A DNA stretch of 64,000 bases from Polaromonas naphthalenivorans CJ2 (lineage in GTDB: Bacteria; Pseudomonadota; Gammaproteobacteria; Burkholderiales; Burkholderiaceae_C): assembly GCF_000015505.1 (NCBI RefSeq), contig NC_008757.1:1-64000 (forward strand), in the 5' to 3' direction. This document shows positions 40,619 through 47,925 of this stretch, piece after piece. Position 1 is the stretch's first letter, and every line of letters begins with the position of its first letter. Below the pieces are notes generated by a model that saw only the letters and a list, made by a program, of their open reading frames with translations, ran no database searches and was not told the origin of the DNA. The translations under genes and the position numbers were made by a program.

Positions 40619-41132
40619 AATCGACCGGCTGCATGCAGACTGACCGAGGATCTTTACGGCCTCGCTTTTGCGTTGACGTGCTATCGGACTTGTCGTTGCC
40701 GATGCTGGCACAACCTCATTGTGCGTGCAGCTTGAATGCATTTGCACCGCGCTTTGCCCTGCATCCGTTGCTGCGTTTGAGGAACAGTTCTTCGCACGCT
40801 TTCGCGCACGTTTGCGTGCGCCCCAACGTGCAGATGGCTTGCCCCGAGCGCGCCATGCCGCAGGCATGGTTGGCGCTCGTCGGCTGGCAGGCTGCGCGGG
40901 ACGCAGCGCCGCCGGGGCACCGCAGACCCGTGCCGTCAGGCAGGGGGAAGGTGCAGGGCAAGATTGAAGGGTCCGGCACGCTGCCGGCCCATAAGCGAGT
41001 CTGCACGTGGGGTTGGCGCGGCACGCGCTATTTGGCGGCACCGTGCCGTCAAGTTCGCCAAAGCCTTGTGGGCATTGGCGAAACCGCGTGCATGGCACGC
41101 CCTGGTCGGATGGCCGTGGCTGGAGTATCCGC
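40619..41132. other. Interval between traF and relaxase, candidate oriT
   Basis: A 173-codon frame (40615-41136) overlaps both neighbours by ATGA, but its cysteine- and serine-rich composition does not resemble a real protein. I therefore leave the interval unannotated as coding. A GC-rich inverted repeat, CCGGCA-CGC-TGCCGG at 40973-40987, lies 145 bases before the relaxase start. Relaxase genes of this kind often have oriT next to them, so a nic site here is plausible but not demonstrated. Confidence 0.35.
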
Positions 41133-43094
41133 ATGAGCAGGCGCGGCAACTCGGATGGTGAAGACCGTTTTAGCATCCGGCCCGGCGCACCCAAGCAGCG
41201 CGGCCAAGCCTTCGTCTCGCAGGTGCTGCGGCAGGCCAGCAAGGGGGCCAACTCGACTGGCCGCAAACCGGGAAAGACACCCGGATCACGTCTGGGGCGG
41301 GGCCATGTGGCTGCGCGCTTCACCGGGCAGTCGCTATCTGCGACCTCTCGGCGTGCCACCGTCAAGGTGCGGCTGGTCTACCTCAAGCAGGCCGGTGCGC
41401 GTTCAACCATCACGCACCTGCGCTACATCGAGCGCGAAGGCGTCGGCCGCGAGCAGGACGCCGGCAAGGCCTATGGGCCAATGACCGATGAAGCGGACTT
41501 GCCGGCTTTCGAGGAACGTGGCCGGGAAGTTCGGCACCAGTTCCGCTTGATCGTCTCGCCCGAGGATGCCGAACAGCTCGATGACCTGCGCACCTACACG
41601 CGCCACCTGATGGGCCGTATGGAGGCCGATCTGGGCAGCCGGCTGGACTGGGTGGCGGTGAACCACTGGAACACCGACAACCCGCACACGCACATCGTAT
41701 TGCACGGCAAGGATGACACGGGCAAGGACCTCATCATTTCGCAGGCCTACATCACCCGCGGCATGCGCGAGCGCGCTGCGGAGCTGTCCACCGAATGGCT
41801 GGGGCCGCGCATCGAACTGGAGATCCAGCGCACACTGGTGCGGGAGGTCGATCAGGAGCGGTGGACCAGCTTGGACCGCACGCTGCAACGCGAGGCAAAG
41901 GATGGGCTGAACCATGTGGATCAGCCGGCCAGCGATCCGAATCTGCGACAGCAGCGCGTGCTACTGGTGGGTCGTTTGCAGCGGCTGCAACGCATGGGGT
42001 TGGCGAGCGAGCAACAGCCCGGCGTCTGGGTGGTTCACGCCGATGCCGAACCCGTGCTGCGAGCGATGGGCGAACGCGGCGACATCATCCGCACCATGCA
42101 GCGGGCCATGGGAGGTGCGCAGCGCGACCTGGCCGTGTTTCAGCCAGGCCAAGATAGCCGTTCCGTTATCGGCCGGGTAGCCGGTAAAGGGCTTGCGGAC
42201 GAGCTGTACGACAAGGGCTATCTGGTAGTCGATGGCATCGACGGCAAGGCGCACTATGTGGCGTTGCCTGCCAAGATGGAGCTGGCGCAGTACCCGGTCG
42301 GCACCATAGTCGAAGCACGCGGTTCAGTCGAATTCCGGGCGGCTGATAAGAACATTGTCGCGCTGGCAGTCGATGGCCTCTACCGTACCGATCATCACCT
42401 CGCCGTTGCCAAGGCGCAGGCCACGTCCGGACGCGATCCGCACGAGGTGATCGATGCACATGTTCGGCGGCTGGAGGCACTGCGTCGGGCTGGCATTGTC
42501 GAGCGCATCGCCGAGGGCGTCTGGCGCGTGCCAGTGGAACTGCCTGAGCAAGGTCGGCAATACGACATGCAGCGACTGGGTGGCGTGTCAGTGGAGTTAC
42601 GTTCGCATCTGCCCATTGAACGACAGGCTTTTGTGATCGGTGCGACATGGTTAGATCAGCAATTGATCGGCGGAGCCAGCGGCATCGCCGACAACGGTTT
42701 CGGCGGAGAGGTACGCAATGCGTTACGGCAGCGAGCCAACTTCCTGATCGATCAGGGACTGGCTGAACGACGCGGGCAGCGGCTAATCCTCGCCCGCAAC
42801 CTGCTGGCGACACTGCGCGGCAGGGAGGTGGAGGCTGCGGGCGGGCGCATCGCGGCCGAAACCGGCCTGGCGCATCGGCCGGTGGCCGATGGCGAGCGCA
42901 TCACCGGCGTCTACCGGCGCAGCGTCCAACTCGCCAGCGGCCGCTTCGCGATGCTTGATGACGGCATAGGCTTCAGCCTGGTGCCGTGGAAGCCAGTGAT
43001 CGAGCAACGGCTGGGGCAGACTTTGACCGCCGTAGTGCGTGGTGGCGGGGTGTCGTGGGAGTTCGGGCGGCAACGCGGGCCGTCAATCGGCTGA
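41133..43094 (+). CDS. DUF3363 relaxase (conjugative DNA nickase)
   Basis: A 653-residue relaxase of the Tn4371-type ICE group. The catalytic histidine cluster is H178, H185 and H187 in NHWNTDNPHTHIVLHG, the metal-binding motif of MOB relaxases. The N-terminus is basic and disordered (residues 1-75), and the C-terminal DUF3363 region ends GFSLVPWKPVIEQRLGQTL...VSWEFGRQRGPSIG. It should nick oriT and pilot the strand. The start at 41133 (MSRRGNSDGE) overlaps the upstream frame's stop. A divergent copy of its last ~48 codons recurs at 58166. Confidence 0.93.
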   Translation: MSRRGNSDGEDRFSIRPGAPKQRGQAFVSQVLRQASKGANSTGRKPGKTPGSRLGRGHVAARFTGQSLSATSRRATVKVRLVYLKQAGARSTITHLRYIEREGVGREQDAGKAYGPMTDEADLPAFEERGREVRHQFRLIVSPEDAEQLDDLRTYTRHLMGRMEADLGSRLDWVAVNHWNTDNPHTHIVLHGKDDTGKDLIISQAYITRGMRERAAELSTEWLGPRIELEIQRTLVREVDQERWTSLDRTLQREAKDGLNHVDQPASDPNLRQQRVLLVGRLQRLQRMGLASEQQPGVWVVHADAEPVLRAMGERGDIIRTMQRAMGGAQRDLAVFQPGQDSRSVIGRVAGKGLADELYDKGYLVVDGIDGKAHYVALPAKMELAQYPVGTIVEARGSVEFRAADKNIVALAVDGLYRTDHHLAVAKAQATSGRDPHEVIDAHVRRLEALRRAGIVERIAEGVWRVPVELPEQGRQYDMQRLGGVSVELRSHLPIERQAFVIGATWLDQQLIGGASGIADNGFGGEVRNALRQRANFLIDQGLAERRGQRLILARNLLATLRGREVEAAGGRIAAETGLAHRPVADGERITGVYRRSVQLASGRFAMLDDGIGFSLVPWKPVIEQRLGQTLTAVVRGGGVSWEFGRQRGPSIG

Positions 43095-43225
43095 GATGGT
43101 TCGGCTTTGCGTCTCTCAAGCCACAACCCAAGGCGAAACCGGCTGGCATTGGGATGCCAGCTCATCCACTACGACGCGCGCCTTGGTCGACAAATGCCGG
43201 GTTTGCAGCCACGAGGCGCGAATCG

Positions 43226-43254
43226 AAAGGGCCAGAGTTCTCTCTGGCCCTTTT
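43226..43254 (+). terminator. Intrinsic terminator after the relaxase gene
   Basis: AAAGGGCCAGAG and CTCTGGCCCTTT form a 12-bp stem with a four-base loop, ending TTTT. It separates the ICE core from the cargo operon. Confidence 0.9.
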
Positions 43255-43408
43255 CACGTTTGCTGTAGCACAAGCACTGACGCAGGTTTCCGGTGACAAG
43301 TTTGACCCAGAATTTAATTGACGCTGGCAACAAAGCGTCGACTCGCGGACTTTGCGACGCGCACTCATCCGAAAATTCACTTGCAAGGTGCCAATGGCGA
43401 TGTTCTAA

Positions 43409-43422
43409 TAAACGTTCGTTTA
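43409..43422. promoter_or_regulatory. TetR-type operator upstream of the cargo regulator
   Basis: TAAACG-TT-CGTTTA is a compact inverted repeat 32 bases before the TetR start codon, in an AT-rich interval that probably contains the promoter. Its form is typical of TetR-family autoregulatory sites. Confidence 0.65.
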
Positions 43423-43454
43423 GTTTCAGAATCGCCCGACTCAGGAGGAATTCG

Positions 43455-44072
43455 ATGGCTGAGAAAGCCCCCAAGAAGAAAAAGATGCGCGAAGAGGTGC
43501 TGGAACGGTCGGTTCCGCTCTTCGCAACGGTCGGATTTGACGGGGTTTCGATGCGTGATATCGCGGCTGCCGTGGGTGTGACGCCTGCCGCCCTCTACCA
43601 CCACTTTTCGGACAAGGAGCAGCTCTATCTGGATGCGGTCGGCTATGCCTTCGAAGAAAAGGTGGGGCCCTTGAAGACACTCCTGGACGGTGGAGGAAAT
43701 CCCTGGGAGCGGATCGAGGCATTCATCACGCGGCTTGCGAACCTACTCGCCGCCGAGCGGGACTTTCTACGCCTGATGCAATGGGTGCTGCTGGACAGCG
43801 ATGAACGGCGCCAACGTAGCCTGGTGGACTGCGTTTTTAGAGACCTGTTCAACGCACTGCGCGATTTCGCCGCAGAACTCGCTCCGGGCCATGACGCCCA
43901 TCGGCTTGCCGTTTCGATAATCGGCTTGGTGCTCTATCCCTTTGAAACCCAGTCGGTGCGACGTTTCCTGCCGGGCTACACCCACCAGCAGGAAGACCCC
44001 GAGGCCATTGCGCGGCATATCGTCGGCTTGCTACGCAACGGTCTCGGCGGAATCAACGAGGAAAATCCATAA
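43455..44072 (+). CDS. TetR-family regulator of the cargo module
   Basis: A 205-residue TetR repressor. The basic N-terminus MAEKAPKKKKMREEVLERSVPLFA leads into the HTH FDGVSMRDIAAAVGVTPAALYHHFSDKEQLY, followed by a ligand-binding helical domain. AGGAGG lies seven bases before the ATG at 43455; upstream frame residues are not coding. It is the first gene of the cargo and reads in the same direction as the envelope/efflux genes, so it probably controls them and itself through the operator at 43409. Confidence 0.9.
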   Translation: MAEKAPKKKKMREEVLERSVPLFATVGFDGVSMRDIAAAVGVTPAALYHHFSDKEQLYLDAVGYAFEEKVGPLKTLLDGGGNPWERIEAFITRLANLLAAERDFLRLMQWVLLDSDERRQRSLVDCVFRDLFNALRDFAAELAPGHDAHRLAVSIIGLVLYPFETQSVRRFLPGYTHQQEDPEAIARHIVGLLRNGLGGINEENP

Positions 44073-44141
44073 CAACGCCCTGTCTAGGGCAAACGTGCGG
44101 AGCAGACGTACCCTGCTCTATAACTGCAAGGAGAAGAAGCG

Positions 44142-44729
44142 ATGAAACTACAAAAATGGTTAGTCCTGTCGGTACTGGTGATCGGCGCAAGTGCACAGGC
44201 GGCGGAAGACCCCGCGGCAAAGCCGGTCGAGCCGGCCAAGGTGTCCGTGCTGCAGAAAGCGGAGGAAGGTGCGAAGAAGGCGGCCGAGGAAGCCAAAGAG
44301 GCGACGCGCAAAGCCGCAGAAGCCGCCAAGCTGGCTGTAGATAAGGCTGAGCAGGCCGTCAGTGAAGCCTCGCAGAAAACCGCGGAAGCTGCCCGGCAGG
44401 CGGCACGGGATGCTGATGAAGCCGCCAAGCTGGCTGTACGCAAGACCGCAGAAGCCACTCGAAAAGCAACCGCAGCCACCAAGGAAGCCGCGCAGAAGGC
44501 CGAGGAAGCCGCTAAAAAAGCAGCCGTAGCCACCAAGGAAGCTGCACAGAAAGCCGAAGAAGCCGCCAAAAAGGCGGCCAAATCTGGCAAAGAGGCTGCG
44601 CAGAAAGCGGCCGAAGCCACGCGGGACGCCGCACAGAAAACCACTGAAGCCACCCGAGAGGCTGCCGACAAGGCGCTTGAGGCAACCAAGGAAACGGCTC
44701 GGAACGTCAAAGATGCCGTGACGAAGTAA
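44142..44729 (+). CDS. Exported LEA-like alanine/lysine-rich repeat protein
   Basis: A 195-residue protein with a cleavable signal peptide (MKLQKWLVLSVLVIGASAQA) followed by ~150 residues of 11-residue repeats of the type AxKAxEAAKKA, like group 3 late-embryogenesis-abundant proteins and phasins. Such amphipathic helices fold on membranes or protect proteins during stress. It should act in the periplasm. AAGGAG precedes the start and an intrinsic terminator follows, so it may be expressed separately from the rest. Confidence 0.8.
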   Translation: MKLQKWLVLSVLVIGASAQAAEDPAAKPVEPAKVSVLQKAEEGAKKAAEEAKEATRKAAEAAKLAVDKAEQAVSEASQKTAEAARQAARDADEAAKLAVRKTAEATRKATAATKEAAQKAEEAAKKAAVATKEAAQKAEEAAKKAAKSGKEAAQKAAEATRDAAQKTTEATREAADKALEATKETARNVKDAVTK

Positions 44730-44732
44730 CCC

Positions 44733-44764
44733 TTATCGGGCAGGCTGCTTGCCCGATAAATTTT
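44733..44764 (+). terminator. Intrinsic terminator after the first LEA-like gene
   Basis: TTATCGGGCA (44733-44742) and TGCCCGATAA (44750-44759) form a perfect 10-bp stem with a seven-base loop, followed by ATTTT. Confidence 0.88.
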
Positions 44765-44816
44765 CACAGCGTTGCGCTTTCATTTTTTATTTTTATCACT
44801 GATCGAGAGGTATGCC

Positions 44817-45263
44817 ATGTCTAAATCCAACACACCCAGTTCCACGACCAAAGACAAACTGATTGCCGACATAAAGCAGATTGTCGCCGATGCCGATGCG
44901 CTCTTGCAGGCTACTACCGATCAAGCCAGCGAGAAGGTCGCCGACTTGCGCATCGGCCTTCGGAAAAACCTGAAGACGGCCCAAGGCCGACTTGCCGAGT
45001 TCGAGGCCACCGCCGTCGACAAAACCACGGAAGCCATCCGGGAGGCACTGCAAAAAATCTCGGAAGCGGCCAATCAAGCGACTGTAGCCACCATGGAAGC
45101 GGCGCAGAAGGCCGAGGAAGCGGCCAAAAAAGTGGCGGGGTCCGGTAAAGACGCGGCCCAGCACGCCGCAGAAGCCGCCAGGGATGCAGCCCAGAAAGCA
45201 GTTGCCGCCACCAGGGAGGCCGCCAACAAGGCACTGGATGCAATGCAGGATTGGATGCGATGA
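44817..45263 (+). CDS. DUF883/LEA-like protein with frameshifted C-terminus
   Basis: A 148-residue protein without signal peptide. The N-terminal ~55 residues (TTKDKLIADIKQIVADADALLQATTDQASEKVADLRIGLRKNL) resemble ElaB/YqjD/DUF883 ribosome- or membrane-associated proteins. The rest carries LEA-like repeats close to those of its upstream neighbour (ATMEAAQKAEEAAKKVAGSGKDAAQHAAEAA). The frame ends MQDWMR at 45263, but the next frame from an overlapping ATG at 45260 reads MTEMARKAKDTINK, matching the expected family end. I infer a frameshift near 45250. GAGAGG supports the start at 44817. Confidence 0.75.
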   Translation: MSKSNTPSSTTKDKLIADIKQIVADADALLQATTDQASEKVADLRIGLRKNLKTAQGRLAEFEATAVDKTTEAIREALQKISEAANQATVATMEAAQKAEEAAKKVAGSGKDAAQHAAEAARDAAQKAVAATREAANKALDAMQDWMR

Positions 45264-45475
45264 CGGAAATGGCCCGGAAGGCCAAAGACACCATCAACAA
45301 GTAGCTCTTGGCACGCACGACCTGGTCGCATCGGCGGACGGGTCGTGGAAGGCCCGCGCCTAGGCGACGCGATGAGGTAACAGCTATCGCAGCCACCAGG
45401 GCTGCTGGTATTTTTATGCGCGGCACCGCCATGACACCCGGTTGTTCAGGTCATCACTTCAGGAGGATCACTATC

Positions 45476-46177
45476 ATGCAAAACGAAACAGGCAACAATA
45501 TTGGCGGCAGTAACGATGCAGTGATGCTCGAAGCTGAAGTGCGTAGCGCCGTCGAGCAGGGTCACGATGTGCAGGAAATGGTGCGGCAGCTCACCTTGCG
45601 CAAGATCAGTGCGCGCTCGCTCGATATCGAATCCCTGCGACAGATCGCGCGTGCCGTGCTGAGCGGCGCGCGGGCCGGCGCACAAAAGGAGTTGCAGCAG
45701 TCAGCGGCACAAACCGAAATCATGCGGACACGCCTCAAACAGGCCGTCGCTGGGCTGGACGCGGCGTTGGCGCAGTTTGCCGAAGCCTCCAAACTGGCGG
45801 TGGAAGAAGCGGCGGTCCGGGCGCAGACATTTTCCCGTGAGGACCTCGCCCGTGCGCGCACCGACCTGGAAAGCCTGGAGGCGATGTTCCTGGAAACCCT
45901 GCAAAGCTCGGCCTCGGGTGCCAAGGATGCCGCAGGAGAAATCCTGTCCGATCTGGCGAGGCACGCCCGCCTCTATGGCTCCGCCGTGCGCGCACAGTTG
46001 AAGGAAACCCTGGCCGTCATCACGCACCAGCTTGGCACGGCGGGACGCACTCAGGTTGTTGCCGGCTTGCATCTGGCACAAGCCACTTCCGACCTGCTGC
46101 GCCAAATCGCTGCCGGCGTGCTCACCGGCCTGGCCGATCACGTCAAACCCGGCCATTCCCAAGGCAAGGGCAACTGA
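45476..46177 (+). CDS. Helical protein of unknown function (possibly DUF6781)
   Basis: A 233-residue soluble protein, almost entirely helical. The N-terminal part, EAEVRSAVEQGHDVQEMVRQLTLRKISARSLDIESLRQIARAVLSGARAGAQ, is followed by long amphipathic helices rich in Ala, Glu and Gln. It resembles proteins annotated DUF6781, but I am not certain. AGGAGG lies nine bases before the ATG at 45476. Its stop overlaps the start of the UbiB-like gene (TGATG), tying it to the operon. Confidence 0.7.
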   Translation: MQNETGNNIGGSNDAVMLEAEVRSAVEQGHDVQEMVRQLTLRKISARSLDIESLRQIARAVLSGARAGAQKELQQSAAQTEIMRTRLKQAVAGLDAALAQFAEASKLAVEEAAVRAQTFSREDLARARTDLESLEAMFLETLQSSASGAKDAAGEILSDLARHARLYGSAVRAQLKETLAVITHQLGTAGRTQVVAGLHLAQATSDLLRQIAAGVLTGLADHVKPGHSQGKGN

Positions 46178-47925
46178 TGCTGTGGCAGGCCCTGACCGCA
46201 GTGCGCGACATCGGCCGCCTGCATGACATCACCTCGATCCTGATCCGCTACGGCTTTGGCGACATGGTGCGCCGGATGGGACTGGCCAATGCCCTGGAGC
46301 GGGCCGGGCGGGCGCTGCACTGGAACGAAGCGCAGGAACTGGCTCATCTCGACCCGCCCGCCCGGGTGCGGCGCGCGCTGGAGGAATTGGGGCCGACCTT
46401 CGTCAAGCTAGGCCAGGTGCTTGCCACCCGCATCGACCTGTTCGAGCCAGAATGGATCGCCGAATTCGGCAAGCTACAGGACAGCGCACCCGCTGCCTCC
46501 TACGCCGGGATACGTCAGCAGCTCACCGAAGACCTGGGCGCACCGCCCGAGGAGGTGTTCGCCGCCTTCGACCCCGAGCCGCTGGCGGCCGCCTCCGTCG
46601 CACAGGTGCACCGCGCCCGCCTCGAAGACGGCAGCGAGGTGGTAGTCAAAGTACGTCGGCCAGGCATCCGGCCGATCATCGAAGCCGACCTGCGCTGGCT
46701 CGCCAGACTGGCGAAACTCGCTGAGGGGGAAAGTCCGGAACTGCGCGCCTTTCGCCCGCAGGAAGTGGTGCGCCAGTTTAGCCAGTCGCTGCGGCGCGAA
46801 CTCGATTTCGCTGGCGAATGCCGCAATGCCGAGCACATCGCGGAGAATTTTGCCGGCTATACCGACAAAGACGAGCCCACCGGCGACGCCTCTGCCGAAG
46901 CTGCGCCTGAACCGCCTCCGGCGCTCCCAATCATCATCATCCCCCGCGTCTATTGGCAATGGACCGGCGAACGGGTGTGCGTGCAGGAATTCATAGCCGG
47001 CATTTCCGGGCGCAAGCTTGCCACCGTCGACGAGGCCGGCCTCGACCGCAAGGTCCTCGCCCGCCGGGGCGCGCACGCAGTGTTGAAGATGATCGTCGAG
47101 GACGGCTTCTTCCACGCCGACCCGCACCCCGGCAACGTGTTTTACCTGCCCGGCAACCGCATCGCCTTCATCGACTTCGGCATGGTCGGGCGGCTCACCG
47201 AGGTGCGCCGCGACCAGTTGACCGGCCTGCTGCTGGGGCTGGTCAAGCACGAGCCGCGCCGCGTCGCCGACGTGATGCTCGACTGGACCGGCGACGGCGC
47301 CATGGATGAGGACGGCCTGCTTGTGGAAATCCAGACTTTTGTGCAGCAGTACCACGGCGTGGCGCTCAAGCAGCTCCGGCTCGGTGCCATGCTCTCCGAC
47401 TTGGTGGCCATTTTGCGTCAGCACCAGCTGGCCTTGCCGCCCGATCTGAGTCTGCTGATCAAGGCCTTCATCTCGCTCGAAGGCATGGGCCGCGAGCTCG
47501 ACCCCGACTTCGACATGGCCGGCGAGGCGATGCCTTTGCTGGAACAGGCGCTACGGGCACGTTATGCACCCACTGCGCTCCTCCAACGCGGCTGGCGAGG
47601 GGTCAGCGAAGCGCTTTCCCTGGTGGCCGGCCTGCCCCAGGATATCTCCCGGCTGTTGCGCGCCGCCCGGCGCGGCCGGCTGGAAATCCACATTGACATC
47701 ACGCACCTCAAGCGTGTCGGCAACCAGCTTGACAGCGCCGCCAACCGGCTGGTGGTCGGCATCGTCGTCGCCGCCCTCATCATCGGTTCCTCCATCGTCA
47801 TGACGGTGCCCGGCGGTCCTACCTTGCTGGGGCTACCCTTCTTCGGCCTGCTCGGCTTCGTCGGCGCCGTCATCGGCAGCCTCTGGCTGCTGCTTTCGAT
47901 CTGGCGTAGCGGGGGCAAGGAATGA
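46177..47925 (+). CDS. UbiB/ADCK (ABC1) family atypical kinase
   Basis: A 582-residue UbiB-family protein. The family-specific KxGQ motif (K77-L-G-Q80 in LGPTFVKLGQVLATR), the alanine-rich loop AAASVAQVHRA (137-147), the lysine in VVVKVRRPG, the catalytic HADPHPGN (313-320) and IDFGMVG are all intact. Two C-terminal hydrophobic helices (from about residue 525) anchor it in the membrane. Chromosomal UbiB supports ubiquinone biosynthesis; the family binds isoprenoid lipids. On this element it sits with lipid enzymes, so it may serve membrane lipids or quinones under stress. The start overlaps the upstream stop, and the end overlaps the next start (ATGA). Confidence 0.9.
   Translation: MLWQALTAVRDIGRLHDITSILIRYGFGDMVRRMGLANALERAGRALHWNEAQELAHLDPPARVRRALEELGPTFVKLGQVLATRIDLFEPEWIAEFGKLQDSAPAASYAGIRQQLTEDLGAPPEEVFAAFDPEPLAAASVAQVHRARLEDGSEVVVKVRRPGIRPIIEADLRWLARLAKLAEGESPELRAFRPQEVVRQFSQSLRRELDFAGECRNAEHIAENFAGYTDKDEPTGDASAEAAPEPPPALPIIIIPRVYWQWTGERVCVQEFIAGISGRKLATVDEAGLDRKVLARRGAHAVLKMIVEDGFFHADPHPGNVFYLPGNRIAFIDFGMVGRLTEVRRDQLTGLLLGLVKHEPRRVADVMLDWTGDGAMDEDGLLVEIQTFVQQYHGVALKQLRLGAMLSDLVAILRQHQLALPPDLSLLIKAFISLEGMGRELDPDFDMAGEAMPLLEQALRARYAPTALLQRGWRGVSEALSLVAGLPQDISRLLRAARRGRLEIHIDITHLKRVGNQLDSAANRLVVGIVVAALIIGSSIVMTVPGGPTLLGLPFFGLLGFVGAVIGSLWLLLSIWRSGGKE

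Noticed and set aside
40615..41136. 173-codon frame between traF and the relaxase with ATGA overlaps at both ends
   Set aside because: Composition is rich in Cys, Ser, Pro and Arg with no domain-like pattern. I treat the interval as non-coding and possibly oriT, but the overlaps keep a small doubt.
44142..45263. Alanine/lysine-rich repeats considered as chance low-complexity or tandem DNA repeats
   Set aside because: Signal peptide, RBS, terminator and protein-level 11-residue periodicity with varied codons support genuine LEA-like genes.
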